Of a stretch of DNA of 64,000 nt, positions 45,531-53,974 are shown piece by piece. How positions within the stretch are numbered: position 1 is the stretch's first letter; each line of letters starts with the position of its first letter. Location: contig CAJTVH010000011.1 of the NCBI GenBank assembly GCA_910579745.1, positions 6,666 through 70,665 on the forward strand. Direction: 5' to 3'. The notes beneath the pieces are model-generated. The model was not told the origin of the DNA. It saw only the letters and a program-made list of their open reading frames with translations, and did not search any database. The stretch comes from an uncultured Clostridia bacterium (GTDB taxonomy: Bacteria > Bacillota > Clostridia > Lachnospirales > CAG-274). The translations under genes and the position numbers were made by a program.

Positions 45531-45559
45531 TTGCCATTTCACTAAAAAAAGTATATAAT
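45531..45559 (+). promoter_or_regulatory. Predicted SigA promoter of the HD-GYP gene
   Basis: TTGCCA, a 17-bp spacer, then TATAAT match the housekeeping promoter closely. The expected start site (~45566) would leave a leader of ~100 nt before the TTG start codon, containing an AT-rich palindrome (TTTAATATTAAA-like). Confidence 0.6.
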
Positions 45560-45665
45560 TATCTATGAGTGTACATTTAATATTAAATACCCTTTAATCT
45601 TTTAAATGGTTTTTAATATAATATTAAACATAAAGCTTTATTTTATAAAAAAGGAGTGATTATAT

Positions 45666-46784
45666 TTGGATTTATCTCAGAATACAACGACGCATATCAA
45701 AATAAATGAATTATGCCCAAATATGATTTTGGCGGCAGACGCCGTTACAAGAAACGGAACTGTGATTCTCACAAAAAATACAAGACTTGATAATGTGACT
45801 TATAAAAAACTTGAAAAGAACAGCGATATTCATGTTGTTGAGATATGGGAATATTCTATAGATAAAAGAAATAAACCTTTTGTTGACAACGTAGCGAAAG
45901 ATGAGTCTGCCGAGGAAAAAAAAGAGAATCCTATTTTGGATAAACCCGAATTTAAACGTTTTCAGGAAACATACGATAAAAAAATCGAAGAACTTAAAGG
46001 ATGTATCGATGGGTTAAAAAATGGTGAAAAAACTAATCAAGATGAGCTTTTCGGCATAATTGACAGCATAATAAGCACCGCTAACTGTTCCAGCGATTTA
46101 ATACAATACATAAATTATATCAATAAAATGGATGATAATACATACGCTCACAGTATAAACGTAGCCGTTTTATCTCATCTTTGCGCCACATGGATGGGCC
46201 TTGATAAAGAGGAGACAGAAAAAGCCGCTATAGCAGGTCTTCTCCATGATATAGGTAAAACCTCTATTGACCTTTCTGAAAAAGAACTTTCCCAAGAAAG
46301 CTATTTAGTTGGGGAAAAATTATTTAAATTTAAAAAACATCCGGAAATGGGATATGAAATCTTGCTTTTTCAAGAGCTTGACGATGATATAAAACAAGCC
46401 GTTCTCACTCATCATGAAAGAGTAGACGGCTCCGGCTATCCTAAAGGTATAAAAGGCGATGATTTGAATATAACTAGTAAAATAGTCTCTGTATGCAATG
46501 AATACGATAATCTCATTTATTTAAAAAAACGCTGTCCTTTTGATATAATAAATGAGTTTGACCATATGTATTTAGGCTTACTTGACACAAAAATCCTTTT
46601 ACAGTTTACGAAAAATATAGCGTATACATATATAAGCTCGTATGTACAACTTTCAAATAAAGAAACCGCGCAGGTTGTTTTTATAAATCCTAATTTCCCT
46701 TCTCTTCCGATAGTATTATCGCCTGACGGAAAACTAATAAACCTTTCTCAGACAAAAGATTTAAAGATTATAAATATGGCATAA
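45666..46784 (+). CDS. HD-GYP domain phosphodiesterase-like protein
   Basis: A 372-residue soluble protein. The N-terminal ~120 residues resemble the small domain that precedes many HD-GYP modules (INELCPNMILAADAVTRNGTVIL). The catalytic part contains YAHSINVAVLSHLCA, AGLLHDIGKTSIDL, HPEMGYEILL, and the GYP-type HHERVDGSGYPKGIKGDD (residues ~255-275). The full HD and GYP residues suggest cyclic-di-GMP hydrolysis or a related metal-dependent phosphodiesterase. It starts with TTG behind AAAGGAGTGA. It is transcribed alone, ends in a strong terminator, and is divergent from the lyase gene. Confidence 0.9.
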   Translation: MDLSQNTTTHIKINELCPNMILAADAVTRNGTVILTKNTRLDNVTYKKLEKNSDIHVVEIWEYSIDKRNKPFVDNVAKDESAEEKKENPILDKPEFKRFQETYDKKIEELKGCIDGLKNGEKTNQDELFGIIDSIISTANCSSDLIQYINYINKMDDNTYAHSINVAVLSHLCATWMGLDKEETEKAAIAGLLHDIGKTSIDLSEKELSQESYLVGEKLFKFKKHPEMGYEILLFQELDDDIKQAVLTHHERVDGSGYPKGIKGDDLNITSKIVSVCNEYDNLIYLKKRCPFDIINEFDHMYLGLLDTKILLQFTKNIAYTYISSYVQLSNKETAQVVFINPNFPSLPIVLSPDGKLINLSQTKDLKIINMA

Positions 46785-46845
46785 AACCAAGCGTATATGA
46801 TTTTTTATCATTATCGAAATAAATTTTATTTTTTATCTGCTATAT

Positions 46846-46884
46846 AAAAATGAGAGTATTGAATAAACAAATACTCTCATTTTT
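46846..46884. terminator. Bidirectional terminator after the HD-GYP gene
   Basis: A perfect 15-bp stem, AAAAATGAGAGTATT with AATACTCTCATTTTT, and a 9-nt loop, with T-runs on both strands. It lies between the convergent HD-GYP and maf genes and can serve both. Confidence 0.9.
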
Positions 46885-46958
46885 ATATATGAAATAAATC
46901 ATACAAACTTCTTTGATTTTTTTAAATAAAACATAAAAATATTTTACAAAATATTGTA

Positions 46959-47555
46959 TTAAAACTTAATTTTTATTCCCATACTATTAAATATTTTATA
47001 TAACTTAGAGGGAGATAATCCAACAACAGTATAAAAATCCCCATCTATTTTTTCTATAATAACAGAGCCTTTTCCTTGAACAGCGTAAGAACCAGCCTTG
47101 TCCAAAGGCTCCTCGGATTCTATGTAATTTAAAATTTCACCGTCAGTTAAAGGCAACATATACACATCTGTTTTATCGGAATCCGTTTTTTTGATTATGC
47201 CATCATTATTTTTATAAAAGACGCTTATACCTGTGTAAACGCTGTGCTTATCCCCCTGAAGCGTTCTCAGCGTGTTAAAAGCGTCTTTTTTATCATTCGG
47301 CTTTCCAAGAATCTCATCATTATAAACAACTATGGTATCCGCTCCGATAACGATAACTTCCTCTTCCTCTTCCGAAATATTATTAAAAACAACCTCCGCC
47401 TTTCTCTCCGCCAAAAGCTCAACATATTTCTCAGGTGAGCATTTTTCCGATACCTCTTCATCAATATTGCTTTCGACAACTTTAAACTCAATGCCAATTT
47501 GATTTAAAATATCTCGCCTTCTTGGAGAAGATGAGGCCAAAATAAATATAGACAT
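46959..47555 (-). CDS. maf: Maf-like nucleoside triphosphate pyrophosphatase
   Basis: A 198-residue house-cleaning pyrophosphatase (dTTP/UTP-type in relatives). Signatures: LASSSPRRRDILNQIG at the N-terminus, VIGADTIVVYNDEILGKP (residues ~70-87), and DKAGSYAVQGKGSVIIEKIDGDFYTVVGLS (quoted as AGSYAVQGKGS). It has a GGAG ribosome binding site and follows the DUF4321 gene by 12 bp, a pairing seen in other Clostridia. Confidence 0.94.
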   Translation of the reverse strand: MSIFILASSSPRRRDILNQIGIEFKVVESNIDEEVSEKCSPEKYVELLAERKAEVVFNNISEEEEEVIVIGADTIVVYNDEILGKPNDKKDAFNTLRTLQGDKHSVYTGISVFYKNNDGIIKKTDSDKTDVYMLPLTDGEILNYIESEEPLDKAGSYAVQGKGSVIIEKIDGDFYTVVGLSPSKLYKIFNSMGIKIKF

Positions 47556-47567
47556 TTTAAAACTCCT

Positions 47568-47825
47568 TTATATTTTTTTATAAACAATAATAGCGATAAT
47601 CATACCAATAATACCTGATATAGAGAATTTTAAAGAAAAAGAAAACGAGAAAATAATTATATCAAGATTTAAAACAACCGGCTGGTCTAAACCAAAAGTT
47701 TTTCCGTAATTAAGCCACGAACAATACGGAATACTCTCAAAAACCGTCCCTATAAAACCTCCTATAACAAGTCCGGCGGCCATAATAATAATGAATACCC
47801 AAATATTTTTATTTACATTCCCCAT
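47568..47825 (-). CDS. DUF4321 small membrane protein
   Basis: An 85-residue protein with two TM segments: VFIIIMAAGLVIGGFIG near the N-terminus and the hydrophobic C-terminal FSISGIIGMIIAIIVY. The middle contains GKTFGLDQPVVLNLDIIIFSFSFSL (quoted as FGLDQPVVLNLDII), matching the DUF4321 family of unknown role. It is probably co-transcribed with maf 12 bp downstream. Confidence 0.8.
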   Translation of the reverse strand: MGNVNKNIWVFIIIMAAGLVIGGFIGTVFESIPYCSWLNYGKTFGLDQPVVLNLDIIIFSFSFSLKFSISGIIGMIIAIIVYKKI

Positions 47826-47854
47826 TAATTAACCCTTTCAATAAAATATTTATA

Positions 47855-47900
47855 AATATTTTATCGGCATACCCTATACAGGCACACCGATAAAAATATT
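47855..47900 (-). terminator. Terminator of the PocR-domain gene
   Basis: AATATTTTATCGG pairs with CCGATAAAAATATT around a loop that has a small inner stem (GGCA...ACCC region). It overlaps the stop codon of the PocR gene, leaving almost no 3' leader. Confidence 0.65.
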
Positions 47901-48894
47901 ATTTATATTTCTTCTCAAGACGTTCTTTTATTTTATTGACTCCATCCTCAATAACTTTAAGTCCCTCAAGTTCGTTGTTTATGGCCTCAATACATTTTTT
48001 ACTGTAGGCGCTTGTTTTCTGAACAGAACTTCCTATGTTGGAAGTAAAGGACTGAACACTCGCCACCATATCCTTAGATTGCTCCGAGAGATTCCTAATC
48101 TCTCCCGCGATAATCGTAAAGCTTTTTCCCTGTTCACCAGCTCTCGCCGCCTCAATAGAAGCGTTAAAACTTATCATTTGAGTTTCATCGGCGATAGATG
48201 AGACAAGCTTGGCCACATTGTTTATCTCTTTAAGCAATTTTGTAATTTTATCAATTTCAGCGGCAAGTTCCGTTTGACTTCTGTTAAGAGTTTCCGAATC
48301 GTCATAAAACTCTTTTAAAATTTCTTTTATTGAGCTGATATTTTCCTCAACAACTTTATTGTCTTCCTCAAGTTTAAAAGTAACGTTCGCCTGCTCACAT
48401 ATCCTTGTAGCGATAAGCCCTAAAAGATTCGCCGCTCCTCTTACTTGTTTATCCGTTAAAATAGGAATTTTCCTAACCGCCTCAATATACTCGTCAGGAT
48501 TTATTCCAAGCTCTCTGGCGACTCCTCTGAAGTATTCCTCATCAGGCTCGTGAGTAATAACCTGCCCCCCGATAATACTCCCAATGTGCTTTCCTCCCAT
48601 AATAATCGGCACTCCAAAATCTGTAAGCCCCGCGTGACAAGAATAAACAGCCGGCCTGCCTGTGGAAAGCGCCTCCTCACCGCCTCGTCTGTCACAGTCC
48701 TCGCATCTTCTTAAACCTTCTGAACAGCCTCTTGTATATTTCATACAAAAATCATGAAAATTACTCGGCTTTGTTATACCAACACCCGACATGTCAACAG
48801 AAATAGAAGCCATACCTGTAGCGTCGGAAAAAGCGTCCTGAACGGCCTGAAGATAATTAATATCAATTACATCGGTTAACTTTAAATTTTCCAT
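47899..48894 (-). CDS. Soluble PocR-domain chemoreceptor-like protein
   Basis: A 331-residue cytoplasmic sensor with no TM segment. Residues ~10-175 form a PocR ligand-binding domain (DAFSDATGMASISVDMSG, CMKYTRGCSEGLRRCEDCD, CHAGLTDFGVPIIMGGKHIG). The C-terminal half is a short methyl-accepting signalling coiled coil, with the hairpin region ISFNASIEAARAGEQGKSFTIIAGEIRNLSEQS (quoted as NASIEAARAGEQGKSF and EIRNLSEQS). PocR domains often bind small hydrocarbons or propanediol-like compounds. No chemotaxis gene is adjacent. It may signal without classical methylation. Confidence 0.88.
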   Translation of the reverse strand: MENLKLTDVIDINYLQAVQDAFSDATGMASISVDMSGVGITKPSNFHDFCMKYTRGCSEGLRRCEDCDRRGGEEALSTGRPAVYSCHAGLTDFGVPIIMGGKHIGSIIGGQVITHEPDEEYFRGVARELGINPDEYIEAVRKIPILTDKQVRGAANLLGLIATRICEQANVTFKLEEDNKVVEENISSIKEILKEFYDDSETLNRSQTELAAEIDKITKLLKEINNVAKLVSSIADETQMISFNASIEAARAGEQGKSFTIIAGEIRNLSEQSKDMVASVQSFTSNIGSSVQKTSAYSKKCIEAINNELEGLKVIEDGVNKIKERLEKKYK

Positions 48895-49284
48895 AATCAG
48901 TTCCTCTTTTCTATGTATTTTGTATAAATCTTAAAAATTCTCATAAATACTGAAATTTAGGTATAATTTATAAAAATAAAATATAGTGATAAAAAACCAG
49001 CGTTTAATGACACGTTAATAACCGTTTAAGCTCCTCTTATATAAGTATTTCTCCGCCTCTTTGTCTATACCTATTTTTATATACTAATCTCAACTTAAAC
49101 AATAAAATTATACTTGAGAAAATCTCTTTTTTCGCTATTTTAATTCTATATTTTTGTCTGAGATTAATATAAGTTCGCTATATATTTGTTATTAATATCA
49201 TTTTACACTATATGAAACTATTTTTCAACAAAAATATTTTCATATCGCGTTCTTAATCAGAGGACTGCGTAAAATCTCATATTG
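48895..49284. other. Gap upstream of the PocR gene
   Basis: AT-rich intergenic DNA between PPDK and the PocR gene. I see no gene or RNA. It presumably contains the PocR promoter. Confidence 0.4.
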
Positions 49285-49353
49285 TTAAGGAAACACTGAT
49301 TTAAAAAAGTCAGCCATCATTTCAGACTTTTAAATTAATCAGTGTTTCCTTAA
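49285..49353. repeat. Compact family-3 palindrome; likely PPDK terminator
   Basis: TTAAGGAAACACTGATTTAAAA and its reverse complement meet around a short loop, giving a stem of about 27 bp with few mismatches. The ends match the family-3 terminus. It lies ~35 bp past the PPDK stop and probably ends that transcript. A partial third arm, TTAAATTAATCAGCGTT, follows at once. Confidence 0.6.
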
Positions 49354-49387
49354 ATTAATCAGCGTTCACTTTATATAAAAAACCTTA

Positions 49388-52018
49388 TTATTTTCTTGGG
49401 TTTTTAATCTGAGCCTGCGCCGCGGCCAATCTCGCGATAGGCACACGATAGGGCGAACATGATACATAGGAAAGACCTGTATCATGACAAAAAGTAATAC
49501 TTGACGGGTCCCCCCCATGTTCTCCGCATATACCAAGTTTCATATCCGGACGAACGCTTCTGCCTTTCTCCGCAGCCATTTTCACGAGAGTGCCCACTCC
49601 GCTTTTATCAAGTCTGGCTGTCGGGTCAACCTCAAATATATGCTTATCAATATAATCATTTAAGATCTTTCCAGCGTCATCTCTTGAAAGACCATAAGTC
49701 ATTTGAGTAAGGTCATTCGTTCCGAAAGAAAAGAATTCAGCTTCCGTAGCGATTTCATCAGCAAGAAGAGCCGCCCTCGGAATCTCAATCATCGTTCCGA
49801 CAGAATACTCAATTTTAACTCCCGATTTCTCAATAATCTCATCAGCTGTGGAGACAACAATATTTTTAACATATTTAAGCTCTTTAATTTCACAAACAAG
49901 AGGAATCATAATCTCAGCCTTTATATCAAATCCCTTTGACTTTTTAACGCTGATTGCCGCCTCAATAATAGCCCTTGTCTGCATCTTAGCGATTTCAGGA
50001 TAAGTAACAGCCAGACGGCATCCTCTGTGTCCCATCATAGGATTAATCTCATTAAGATTTTTAGCTTTAATTTTAAGCTCTGAAACAGGTTTTCCGAGAA
50101 GTTTGGAAACATCCTCAAATTCCGCCTCAGTTTTTGGCATAAACTCATGTAAAGGCGGGTCAAGAAGACGCACAGTCACAGGTCTGTCCTCCATAACCTC
50201 GTAAATTCCCTCAAAATCGCTTTTCTGGAAAGGCAAAAGCTCATCGAGAGCCTTAATTCTCTCTTCCTCCGTGTCACATAAAATCATCGTTCTTATTTTA
50301 GCGATTCTGTCTTCCTCAAAGAACATATGCTCCGTACGAACCAAGCCAATGCCCTCCGCTCCAAAATCAAGAGCGACTTTAGCGTCTTTCGGAGTATCGG
50401 CGTTCGTGCGTACTTTGAGTTTTCTTATATCATCCGCCCAGCTCATAAACTCGCCGAAATCACCGGATATCTCAGGTGCCACCGTCTTTATATCACCCTC
50501 GTAAATATTTCCTGTCGAACCGTCAATAGATATATAGTCTCCTTCTTTGAAAACTTTTCCGCTCAGCTCAAAATATTTTTCTTTCTCATTTATTTTAATC
50601 GCCTCACATCCGGAAACGCAGCATCTTCCCATACCTCTCGCAACAACCGCCGCGTGGGATGTCATACCGCCTCTTACGGTTAAAATACCTTCTGAAACCG
50701 CCATACCCTCTATATCCTCTGGAGACGTCTCAAGTCTTACTAAAACTGTTCTCTCGCCTTTTTCGACAAAATCCTTAGCGTCCTCAGCGCTAAAGCAAAC
50801 AATACCAGCCGCGGCGCCAGGAGAAGCAGGTAAAGCGTTTCCAATAGGAGTGGCGTTTTTAAGAACGTTCACGTCAAACATAGGATGTAAAAGCTGGTCA
50901 AGCTGTGAAGCGTCAACTTTCACAAGAGCTTCCTCTTTTGTGAGAAGTTTTTCATTCACCATGTCAATAGCTATTTTCAAAGCGGCCTGAGCCGTCCTTT
51001 TAGCGTTTCTTGTCTGAAGGAAATAGAGCTTGCCTTTCTCAATGGTAATTTCCATATCCTGCATATCCTTATAATGCTTCTCAAGCTTGTCCGCCATTTC
51101 CCTAAACTGCTCATAAATCTCAGGCATATCGTTTTTAAGCTCAGAAAAAGGTTTTGGAGTTCTAACACCAGCTACAACATCCTCGCCTTGAGCGTTAATC
51201 ATATACTCGCCGTATATTTCTCTGTTTCCGTTAGCCGGGTTTCTTGAGAACACAACTCCAGTTCCGGAAGTCTCTCCCATATTACCGAATACCATGCTCT
51301 GCACGTTGACAGCTGTACCCCACTCATAAGGAATATCGTGTTCTTTTCTGTAATAATTCGCTCTTGGATTGTCCCATGAACGGAAAACAGCGCAAACAGC
51401 CTCAAAAAGCTGCTCTCTTACGTCGTGGGGGAAATCCTTGCCCTGGTCTTCCTTATAAATTTCCTTAAACATAACAGTAACTTTTTTCCAGTCCTCAGCG
51501 TCAAGCTCAGGGTCGCTTTTTACGCCTCTCTCTTCTTTGTATTTGTCAAGAGCCTCCTCAAATTTCTTTTTGGAAACACCTATAACAACATCGGAGAACA
51601 TCATAATAAATCTTCTGTAAGAGTCATAGGCGAATCTCTCGTTGCTTGTTTCCTCCGCCAGAGCTTTGACAGTATCGTCATTAAGCCCAAGATTTAAAAC
51701 CGTATCCATCATACCTGGCATGGATATTCTCGCTCCTGAACGAACAGAAACTAAAAGAGGATTTTTTAAATCTCCTAAAACTTTACCTGATAATTTCTCA
51801 AGCTCGGCAAGCGCGTCGGAAATTTGTGTTTTTATGTATTCCGGCAAAACCTTTCCTGAACTGTTATACTCAGAACAAGCTTCTGAGGAAACTGTAAATC
51901 CCGGAGGAACGGGCATACCTATATTGGTCATCTCCGCGAGATTCGCGCCCTTTCCGCCAAGAATGTCTCTCATAGAGCTGTCTCCTTCGGAAAACATATA
52001 AACAATTTTTTTACTCAT
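49388..52018 (-). CDS. ppdK: Pyruvate phosphate dikinase
   Basis: An 876-residue enzyme interconverting pyruvate and phosphoenolpyruvate with ATP/Pi and AMP/PPi, central to PPi-based glycolysis in anaerobes. Order: ATP-grasp domain (GGKGANLAEMTNIGMPVPPGF near the start, quoted as KGANLAEMTNIGMPVPPGF); the swivelling phosphohistidine domain with the catalytic His in TVRGGMTSHAAVVARGMG (residues ~445-462); and the PEP-binding barrel (GLVRTEHMFFEEDRI, GHRGCRLAVTYPEI, SFGTNDLTQMTYG, GICGEHGGDP). Full length. It is a single-gene unit with an AGGAGG ribosome binding site and a repeat-rich upstream gap. Confidence 0.97.
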   Translation of the reverse strand: MSKKIVYMFSEGDSSMRDILGGKGANLAEMTNIGMPVPPGFTVSSEACSEYNSSGKVLPEYIKTQISDALAELEKLSGKVLGDLKNPLLVSVRSGARISMPGMMDTVLNLGLNDDTVKALAEETSNERFAYDSYRRFIMMFSDVVIGVSKKKFEEALDKYKEERGVKSDPELDAEDWKKVTVMFKEIYKEDQGKDFPHDVREQLFEAVCAVFRSWDNPRANYYRKEHDIPYEWGTAVNVQSMVFGNMGETSGTGVVFSRNPANGNREIYGEYMINAQGEDVVAGVRTPKPFSELKNDMPEIYEQFREMADKLEKHYKDMQDMEITIEKGKLYFLQTRNAKRTAQAALKIAIDMVNEKLLTKEEALVKVDASQLDQLLHPMFDVNVLKNATPIGNALPASPGAAAGIVCFSAEDAKDFVEKGERTVLVRLETSPEDIEGMAVSEGILTVRGGMTSHAAVVARGMGRCCVSGCEAIKINEKEKYFELSGKVFKEGDYISIDGSTGNIYEGDIKTVAPEISGDFGEFMSWADDIRKLKVRTNADTPKDAKVALDFGAEGIGLVRTEHMFFEEDRIAKIRTMILCDTEEERIKALDELLPFQKSDFEGIYEVMEDRPVTVRLLDPPLHEFMPKTEAEFEDVSKLLGKPVSELKIKAKNLNEINPMMGHRGCRLAVTYPEIAKMQTRAIIEAAISVKKSKGFDIKAEIMIPLVCEIKELKYVKNIVVSTADEIIEKSGVKIEYSVGTMIEIPRAALLADEIATEAEFFSFGTNDLTQMTYGLSRDDAGKILNDYIDKHIFEVDPTARLDKSGVGTLVKMAAEKGRSVRPDMKLGICGEHGGDPSSITFCHDTGLSYVSCSPYRVPIARLAAAQAQIKNPRK

Positions 52019-52056
52019 AATGAAAACCTCCTGTAAAAATTATATAAATTATTATA

Positions 52057-52199
52057 GTGTGTATTTGAAAACTAAAATATGTGCAAAAAATTATAAAAAA
52101 GTAAAACAAACTTGAAACGTATTTGTTTTATTTTTCATAATTGTGGGGATATTCTTCATATATAATTCCAATAACTTATAATAGTTTTCAGATACGCCA
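52057..52199 (-). repeat. Family-1 MITE-like palindrome, copy 6 (reverse, diverged)
   Basis: Starts GTGTGTATTTGAAAACTA after a TA and ends TAGTTTTCAGATACGCC. The centre has lost part of the usual hairpin. It lies 39 bp upstream of the ppdK start codon. Confidence 0.75.
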
Positions 52200-52210
52200 T
52201 CAGTTAATAC

Positions 52211-52440
52211 TAAGGAAAACGCCGCGTAATTTCAATAAAACATATTTGTTATGATATTTTTTATAACAATAAAAAAGTTCGCGAAACAGCATTCTCGTTG
52301 TCAGTCAAAGCTGTCTGTGCTGTCAGCGTTTGTCTTTTCGGTACACACATAGTCAAAAGCCTATATTAAAAGGTTTTGACGAAATAAGTGAAAATATCCG
52401 CCAAATCCGTAAAAACATAATTGTGCGGTGTTTTCCTAAA
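52211..52440. repeat. Family-3 inverted-repeat element, copy 2
   Basis: The left end TAAGGAAAACGCCGCGTAAT pairs with the right end ATTGTGCGGTGTTTTCCT with few mismatches. The interior (GTTGTCAGTCAAAGCTGTC and similar) is unlike copy 1. There is no reading frame. With copy 6 it fills most of the gap between ppdK and the TolC-like gene; the remaining ~230 bp is AT-rich and featureless. Confidence 0.55.
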
Positions 52441-52674
52441 TTTTAATTTAATAAAAATATAGCGTTAACTGTAAATATCGCTTGTTAATAACACATTTTT
52501 GTTTTCATTTACCTATTATACCATATACTGTACAATAAAACAACACATATGTTCAAAAAAATTGTGCATAAAATATACAAAAAGTTACATTTTCGTCTCA
52601 ATAATTGAGTTTTTCCTAAATTTCGCTTAAAATTGTCATATTAAATCCCAATAAAATCAGCTCTTTTTATACTT

Positions 52675-53790
52675 TCACCTGTCAATTAAATTACTGTTTT
52701 GAAACTTAGCCATAAGAAGATAATGCTCAAATCTATTTTCTGAAATTTTATTTTGAAGTTCCTCAATCTCAAGAGACTTTTTATCAAGTTCAATCAAAGT
52801 CGCTTTTCCAATCGCGTATTTTAAGCTTAAAACATCCAATTCCTTTTGCTTATAAATAAGTTCCTCATTATATTTCGCGTCATAGGTTTCCCTGCTCAAA
52901 ATATTTTTATAAATTTTATTTATTGAATCACTGAAATTAACCTCAGATTCTTTAATATCCCTTAGCTGCCCCTGAATATCTTTTTCCTTTGAGAGCTTTG
53001 AAATATAACTTGTGTTCTCATTATAAGTTGAATACTCATATTCCGAAACCTCAAGGTTTTGTTTCTGTTTCGTAATATCAAAGTTACCATCAATCTCAAT
53101 TTTGATTTTCTCATCAATATCAATATTTCCTATCTCAGTATAATTAAAGTTGAGCTCAATAGAATACTTTTCCCTCAAATCAATACCTAGCGCTTTATTA
53201 AGGTCAATATATAAATTATCTAAATCAATTTTTTTATTCTCAGCGTCATTAAGCTTTTTAATATATTCTGTGTTTTTGTCATTAAACTCAGATTCGCTCA
53301 ATATTCCTTTATTTTGTTTAATTTGAGATATATCCAGCTCTCTTTTCATTATGGAAAGATTTTTCTCCTGTAATTCTATTTCCTTCTGAGCGTTCACAAT
53401 GCTTATAAAAAGTTTAGTAATATCATATCTCAAAATATCTTTATTTTTCTGAACACTTAAATCATTATTGTCAATAGTATTTTTTAAATCGGCAATTTGC
53501 GTTTTAATTGAATAATAAGTGTCGGGATTATTCGCTAAATCATGATTCAAATCCTCATATTCTTTAATAACAAAAGGTAAATCTTCTTCCAGCTCAATAA
53601 TTTCTCTGTTATATGAAATCGCTATAGCGAGAGCTTCGTCAACGGAAAGACTTGTAATTTGTGAAACATCCAAATTGACATTTGACGTTTCCTCTAACTC
53701 AGATATAACGTTCCCTGCAAAAACCGGTAAATTAAAAAAACTAACGTTAAAACAGATAAAAATCGGTATAAACATTTTTATTTTTATCAC
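52675..53790 (-). CDS. TolC/OEP-like secreted coiled-coil protein
   Basis: A 371-residue protein with a signal peptide (FIPIFICFNVSFFNLPVFAG) and two long coiled-coil stretches arranged as in the outer-membrane efflux protein family. Family-like motifs include SVDEALAIAISYNREI near the start and YAIGKATLIELDKKSLEIEEL near the end. It is shorter than Gram-negative TolC (~430-490) and carries little sign of an outer-membrane barrel. In a monoderm it may be a cell-wall adaptor for the MacA/MacB-like exporter encoded upstream. It follows the histidine kinase gene across a family-2 repeat, so co-transcription is possible. Confidence 0.7.
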   Translation of the reverse strand: MIKIKMFIPIFICFNVSFFNLPVFAGNVISELEETSNVNLDVSQITSLSVDEALAIAISYNREIIELEEDLPFVIKEYEDLNHDLANNPDTYYSIKTQIADLKNTIDNNDLSVQKNKDILRYDITKLFISIVNAQKEIELQEKNLSIMKRELDISQIKQNKGILSESEFNDKNTEYIKKLNDAENKKIDLDNLYIDLNKALGIDLREKYSIELNFNYTEIGNIDIDEKIKIEIDGNFDITKQKQNLEVSEYEYSTYNENTSYISKLSKEKDIQGQLRDIKESEVNFSDSINKIYKNILSRETYDAKYNEELIYKQKELDVLSLKYAIGKATLIELDKKSLEIEELQNKISENRFEHYLLMAKFQNSNLIDR

Positions 53791-53809
53791 CTATCCACCA
53801 ACTTTCTCA

Positions 53810-53966
53810 GTCAAAGACTATTCGTATTTTTATCTCACAAAAATTATATAACCATACGGTGTTTTACAACGCCTTTATGTTCAGTGTAAGCTTGCGCTCC
53901 CACTGAACATAAGAGCAGGCGCCCCCTCTTAAAAAGCATCGGCCTCATTCAGTCGGTTAAAAAATA
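53810..53966 (-). repeat. Family-2 multi-hairpin repeat, copy C
   Basis: Opens GTCAAAGACTATTCGTATTTTT and contains ATGTTCAGTG pairing with CACTGAACAT around a loop with AGCTTGCGCTC, plus GGCGTT/AACGCC-type arms. Stem bases differ from copies A and B yet remain complementary. It starts ~9 bp from the kinase stop and separates it from the TolC-like gene. Confidence 0.75.
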
Positions 53967-53974
53967 ACATTAAT

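Noticed and set aside
49285..49353. Riboswitch near ppdK
   Set aside because: The structure lies after the ppdK stop and is a simple palindrome, better explained as a terminator or repeat.
50271..50990. Plus-strand open frames of 77-147 codons opposite ppdK
   Set aside because: They are antisense shadows of a strongly coding minus-strand gene, with no ribosome sites or recognisable motifs.
3481..52199. CRISPR array from the many repeat copies
   Set aside because: The repeats are ~150 bp, kilobases apart and palindromic, with no regular spacers and no cas genes.
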